The notes under the pieces were generated by a model. The model worked only from the letters and a program-made list of their open reading frames with translations, was not told the origin of the DNA and did not search any database. Shown here in pieces: positions 21,174 to 21,281 of a stretch of DNA of 21,281 bases. Every line of letters starts with the position of its first letter. Position 1 is the stretch's first letter. The stretch is from DASSKK01 sp035690495 (GTDB taxonomy: Bacteria > Actinomycetota > Actinomycetes > Propionibacteriales > Nocardioidaceae): assembly GCA_035690495.1 (NCBI GenBank), contig DASSKK010000070.1:1-21281 (forward strand). Reading direction: 5' to 3'. The position numbers were made by a program, and so were the translations under genes.

Positions 21174-21281
21174 ATGTCGTCGAACAGTGGATCCGTGATC
21201 GTCGCAGGGGCGCGCACGCCCATCGGTCGCCTGCTGGGCGGTCTGAAGTCGCTCTCCGGCGCCGACCTGGGCGGTGTCGCG
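21174..21281 (+). CDS. Acetyl-CoA C-acetyltransferase (thiolase), N-terminal fragment
   Basis: Only the first 36 residues are in the window. The segment SVIVAGARTPIGRLLGGLKSLSGADLGGVA is the conserved start of biosynthetic thiolases. The enzyme condenses two acetyl-CoA to acetoacetyl-CoA, the entry step of the pathway served by the dehydrogenase, ccr, epimerase and mutase genes. The ATG at 21174 is preceded by a strong AAGGAGG at 21161-21167 with six bases between. TATCGT at 21115-21120 could be its -10 box. The region 21035-21173 between it and the epimerase gene is the shared divergent promoter region. Confidence 0.85.
   Translation, partial: MSSNSGSVIVAGARTPIGRLLGGLKSLSGADLGGVA

Noticed and set aside
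1..21281. tRNA, rRNA, riboswitch or prophage genes
   Set aside because: I saw no cloverleaf, rRNA-like sequence, cobalamin-riboswitch-like conserved box before the B12-dependent mutase, integrase or phage structural gene.

Overview
This 21.3 kb window is high-GC DNA with dense gene packing, GTG and TTG starts, and several genes that look leaderless, with a TANNNT box 6-8 bases before the start codon. The content points to an actinobacterium, most likely Nocardioidaceae (Nocardioides-like). Markers are NucS mismatch endonuclease, a FilP/Scy/DivIVA-type polar coiled-coil protein, and actinobacterial forms of ethylmalonyl-CoA pathway enzymes. The genus is an inference; no rRNA is present.

Layout. 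1-113 holds the start of a minus-strand gene, possibly a DUF222/HNH protein. 384-3338 is a small helical protein followed by a single-chain MmeI-like (Type IIL) restriction-modification enzyme. A tandem-bearing palindromic repeat (3359-3468) follows. 3607-5259 encodes a protein with an XRE-type helix-turn-helix and HEAT-like repeats, and 5358-5663 a STAS anti-sigma-antagonist-like protein. 5732-7912 is an ethylmalonyl-CoA mutase (MeaA-type) whose barrel domain carries an in-frame copy of the same repeat family. Then come a histidine phosphatase, an RsbW-like ATPase-PAS regulator, a lipoprotein and a D-amino-acid oxidase, all on plus. 11674-13229 (minus) holds a membrane protein and NucS. 13328-15106 is a double-domain 3-hydroxybutyryl-CoA dehydrogenase. 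15196-16627 holds a TMEM175-type channel, bracketed by two copies of a 46-bp nested palindrome, and an alpha/beta hydrolase. 16640-21034 (minus) holds an AI-2E family transporter, the polar coiled-coil protein, crotonyl-CoA carboxylase/reductase and ethylmalonyl/methylmalonyl-CoA epimerase. A thiolase starts divergently at 21174 and runs off the window.

Function. Thiolase, 3-hydroxybutyryl-CoA dehydrogenase, crotonyl-CoA carboxylase/reductase, epimerase and ethylmalonyl-CoA mutase together make acetoacetyl-CoA from acetyl-CoA and carry it through crotonyl-CoA and ethylmalonyl-CoA to methylsuccinyl-CoA. This is the first part of the ethylmalonyl-CoA pathway, used for C2 assimilation or supply of extender units. 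The later enzymes are not in the window. The STAS protein and the RsbW-like ATPase-PAS protein suggest partner-switching control of a sigma factor, but no sigma factor is visible.

The most unusual features are two repeat families. One is a GGTGGTTTCGAGG...CCTCAACCACC element whose arms have been amplified in tandem; one copy sits between genes and the other lies in frame inside the mutase. The other is a 46-bp GACGTCAT...ATGACGTC palindrome, one copy of which supplies the last codons of the channel gene.
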